A stretch of 64,000 nucleotides of DNA, taken from assembly GCA_020002185.1 (NCBI GenBank), contig CM034539.1, forward strand, positions 1,606,355 to 1,670,354, given 5' to 3'. Origin of the DNA: Paraescarpia echinospica (lineage: Eukaryota; Annelida; Polychaeta; Sabellida; Siboglinidae). Made by a program: the position numbers and the translations under genes. The notes beneath the pieces are model-generated. The model was not told where the DNA came from. It did no database searches and saw only the letters and a program-made list of their open reading frames with translations. Below, in pieces: positions 60,737 to 64,000 of the stretch (positions are counted from its first letter, which is position 1; every line of letters starts with the position of its first letter).

Positions 60737-63700
60737 GTAAGGACGATAACACGGCAGCGCAACAAACGAATAACCCTGGACAAGCTATCGTCTCACTGCT
60801 CGGCCGGCCACTTACAACTATACATACTATCCTTATTGGCTGAGATAAATACCCTACCCCACCCGCCCCGTGTACGTGTGCCCGTGATAACGCGGTAGCC
60901 ACCAAACAGTAGATGGCAGATAAACGTCCGCTGACTTGAACACTCTCAACAAGGTGCGCTCTTCTTCAGCACGCCGGCTAATAACGGGTGTTTACACGTC
61001 CACATTTTGGAGGCTGTTGACTCACGCACCTGGTGGGTGTTTAGTGGGTGCTAGGGGTGTTTAGGTGGTGCTAGGGGGTGTTTAGACGATCAAATGATAA
61101 CGTTATTCTGAAGAAAGTCGACACCAACATTTCCTCATAGATGTCGTCTGGTTGCCTTACCCGCCGGTGGCTTTTGGCGAGTCTTTAATAAGTAAGTTAC
61201 ACTAACAGTCGGGCAGTTGTCGCGTTAGGAAGGACACTGTTTAGTATGGCTTCTTGCGGCGTTTGTTTTTTAGTTTTTAATTCAAGGCCATACATTTAAA
61301 AAAGGTTTATCTTGCAAAACTGGTGTCCCCGTTCTGACCTTCACCATTCTGTGTTCCGATATTATTATTATTGTTTATTATTATGATGATTATTATTATT
61401 ATCTTAACCCTATTATTGCAGTAATCAGCTAGCTTGCATGTAAGCGTCTGTCAGGCTGCACGGAGTATCCTCCTCCTGACTAAGCAAAGAGGGACTAATT
61501 TCGATTTGATAGGAAACCTTGTGCAGGAATATGATGTAATTACATCCTTTCAGACTAAGTGTTTAGTTTAAATCCCCTAGTGTTATACCTGCGTGTAAAC
61601 CACTAGGTCGATAACTGTACAGGAAATACATCGCAGGCGACTGGGTGGATATTACAGGAAGGCTATATTCATTGAATTAATTACAATAAAGTAATTGTTA
61701 GCGTGTATTGTCTTGAAGACAACGTTGCCTTCATTTAAGTATACATCTAACAATACATATAACAATCCACTTATATGATTCATTGCGGAACTATTGTGTT
61801 AATGTTTATTATGATGAATAAAGCACAGTTGTCTATTGACTATAAAACTATCGCTTCTACGTGGCGGGCCATGTGGAAGTGTCGCTTTAGAAAGACACAA
61901 ACCAAAACGAGAATATGCATAATGAATAGTTTAATTAACTATTTTGTTTCGTTTGATAACCTTGCTGTCCAAACATCACATTCCAAACATCATATGTGGA
62001 TCAGGTTCAAGGGCACGTCGTTTACTCCGAAATACAATCCGTTATTTTGTTTTAGCGTAACCTCGTTGACAATACCTAATCAACGCTGCGTTAATCCGTC
62101 AATCACCGGCGGCAAGTTGGACAAAATGTTTCGCAAACACTTGACTAATGACAAACACACAACTGTAAACACACGTGTTCTCCCGAGCCGCGGTTGTCGT
62201 CAGCCAATTATGACACAGTTGTGACAAGAGTTAGCACGTCAAAATCCATTAATTACAACACACATGTAATAAAACTCCCGAGTGTCGTCTTACTGCCGCC
62301 AGACGGCGCTTGCAATAGTCGAGTGTCACATTGCAACCGAAGCGTGACAATGCATACAGTTTGTCGTGCGGTGCGGCAATAATAACACACCTCTTCTTTT
62401 ACACAAATAAGTTCGAGCTGAATTCAATATCTAGACGCTATCCTGTTACACTGCTACTTTTAACCATAGTCTTTTTTATTTTCCTGTTATAAAATGTTCG
62501 GTATTTTTAGTTGCAACAAATAGTTTGTCGTTGATGCAGATAATAGTAATGCTATTAATTCATATGTCACTGGTGTTGATGTAAAGATAATCTACCCCAG
62601 CGAAAAATATTTTTGCCATCGCTATTTACAAAATAGTGCCTTTCGTTTCGTTTGTGAATGTCGTCTGTTTTCATTGGCCCGGACAATTAACGACGCATGT
62701 TTTTTTGTCAAACTGTTAACGTTTCTATGCGAAATATTATGAGGCATGATAAAGCTAACATTAAACGGAAACTTTAATGCGCTCTTTAAGTGATTTAATG
62801 TGGAAAGTGTTTAATGTATGTAAGTTATATGTCGTCTGAAGATCGTCCATTCAACTGTAAACATTCTCAAATGGATATATGGCAGAGAACAGTCGCATAG
62901 CACACCAAAAACGTACGAACTAAACATTAAGTGTTAAAGACGAACGCTATACTATGAGTTTAAAAAAATTCCTTTTGGAATATGTTGCACCGTTTAAAAT
63001 AATAAATATTGACATTTAACACAATAACATATAAAATGCAACCTGAGTGTCAACAGTATTATCCTCGGTACGGTAATTTATGTCCACACATTTACACAAT
63101 TAAACCGACAACGGTGGCTCGGCGATTGTGTGTAGCACTTCAAAAGCCTGCATGCACTGGCTCTTGAAAGACCAACGCGACAAGTCGTCCTCGGCAGTAC
63201 TCGGCAGTTTCCGGATTAGTTCGTGACACACGAAACCATTGCTTTGACGTGCTGTTGCCCGACAACTTCACTGGGATTACTCAATTAATTGGCAGCTGTC
63301 AATCGATGGCCACCAGCCGGTCGCCGTCACTGCAGGTTCAATCCGCGCAACGTTCACGCTCAAACGTCGACGTTTTCGTCTAGGGCTGAGTACACGCTCA
63401 TTCTTTACACGACCTATCTAGCCCGCCGGACCCGTAGACACAGTTGCTGCGATCTCTTCCGGCTTTGTACGCGCAGTAGGCGTGTGCGCATATCCGGCGG
63501 TGTATACATAAATATTATAATATCCATATTCAGACGGTTTATAGAACTCGTTTATAAATTAGGTGGTGAACACCAGAATATTTCCCGATTTAAGCTCAAC
63601 TTCGATAGAAATGCCATCCATCATTATTTGGTAATGGCGTTGATCCTCGCATAGACCCATTTCCCCCCTTCTAAAAAATAGAGATATCTTTAGGCAGGCG

Positions 63701-64000
63701 CTTAATTGTCTTCACAGTTCAGTGATTTTTAAACCGGACACAATAACAATGTTTCACACAAAAACTTTATATTTGATAGTTGCCCGGTATAGAGACGGTA
63801 TTTTAAAACACAACATTGTAACACATTTTAGCATGTTCGAGCCTACTTATTTATAAATAAACAGAGAATATTTCAAAGGAAGGTCGAAGGAAAACGTCAT
63901 TGCGATTTAAAGAAGTCGCTATGATGTCTTTATATTTAGCAATACATGCAGACGTTTTGGCACGTTGCCAAACTAAATCGCTGTGACATAGTTACGTCGT
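60737..64000. other. No gene recognised; presumed rest of intron 2
   Basis: Short repeats of gggtgtttag occur at 61035-61085 and an ATT/TTA tract at 61358-61405. A 149-codon + frame (61775-62224) and a 121-codon + frame (63289-63654) have no recognised domain. No homeodomain sequence was seen in any frame. Confidence 0.5.

Overview
This is a eukaryotic genomic scaffold segment, almost certainly from an invertebrate animal. It has spliced exons of a LIM-homeobox gene, non-LTR retrotransposon relics of types common in marine invertebrates, a tRNA-derived polymerase III promoter, and a very high load of micro- and minisatellites. A mollusc or other lophotrochozoan fits best, but the sequence does not decide it. 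There are no bacterial features, no CRISPR array and no rRNA.

The only confidently recognised protein-coding gene is a Lim1/Lhx1/5-type LIM-homeobox transcription factor on the + strand. Exon 1 (start codon 49704, donor after 49873) encodes LIM domain 1. Exon 2 (56916-57124) encodes LIM domain 2. The homeodomain exons are not visible and should lie beyond base 64000. Intron 1 is 7.0 kb and packed with tandem repeats. The presumed intron 2 holds a LINE fragment and a 57-bp minisatellite (59834-60736) bounded by splice-site-like sequences whose phase matches exon 2.

Layout: 1-17975 is intergenic DNA with simple repeats, minisatellites (51-bp at 5.9 kb, 19-bp at 7.0 kb), two LINE relics on the minus strand (about 3.0-3.8 and 13.9-14.9 kb), a LINE 3' end (17.65 kb) and two copies of a dispersed element here called A. 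The stretch 18016-27645 is repeated almost base for base at 28646-38658, on either side of a run of exactly 1000 N. The first copy ends where the gap starts and the second begins where the gap ends, which looks like two unmerged haplotypes rather than a genomic duplication. Inside this unit is a copy of element A split by a 1936-bp foldback element, here called B. B has long inverted arms, a tRNA-like promoter and a related open reading frame in each arm, and a 4-bp target duplication. The unit also holds a 30-bp minisatellite with 16 copies on one side of the gap and 24 on the other.

From 38.7 to 48.8 kb there are purine-, pyrimidine- and ACAT-rich tracts, a 586-bp tandem duplication, a 72-bp minisatellite and a second 1000-N gap (44067-45066). 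From 48.9 kb the putative promoter and the LIM-homeobox gene begin. Nothing recognisable as a gene was seen from 60.9 to 64 kb.

I could not run searches. Family names rest on motif recognition, and long open frames inside tandem repeats were not called as genes.
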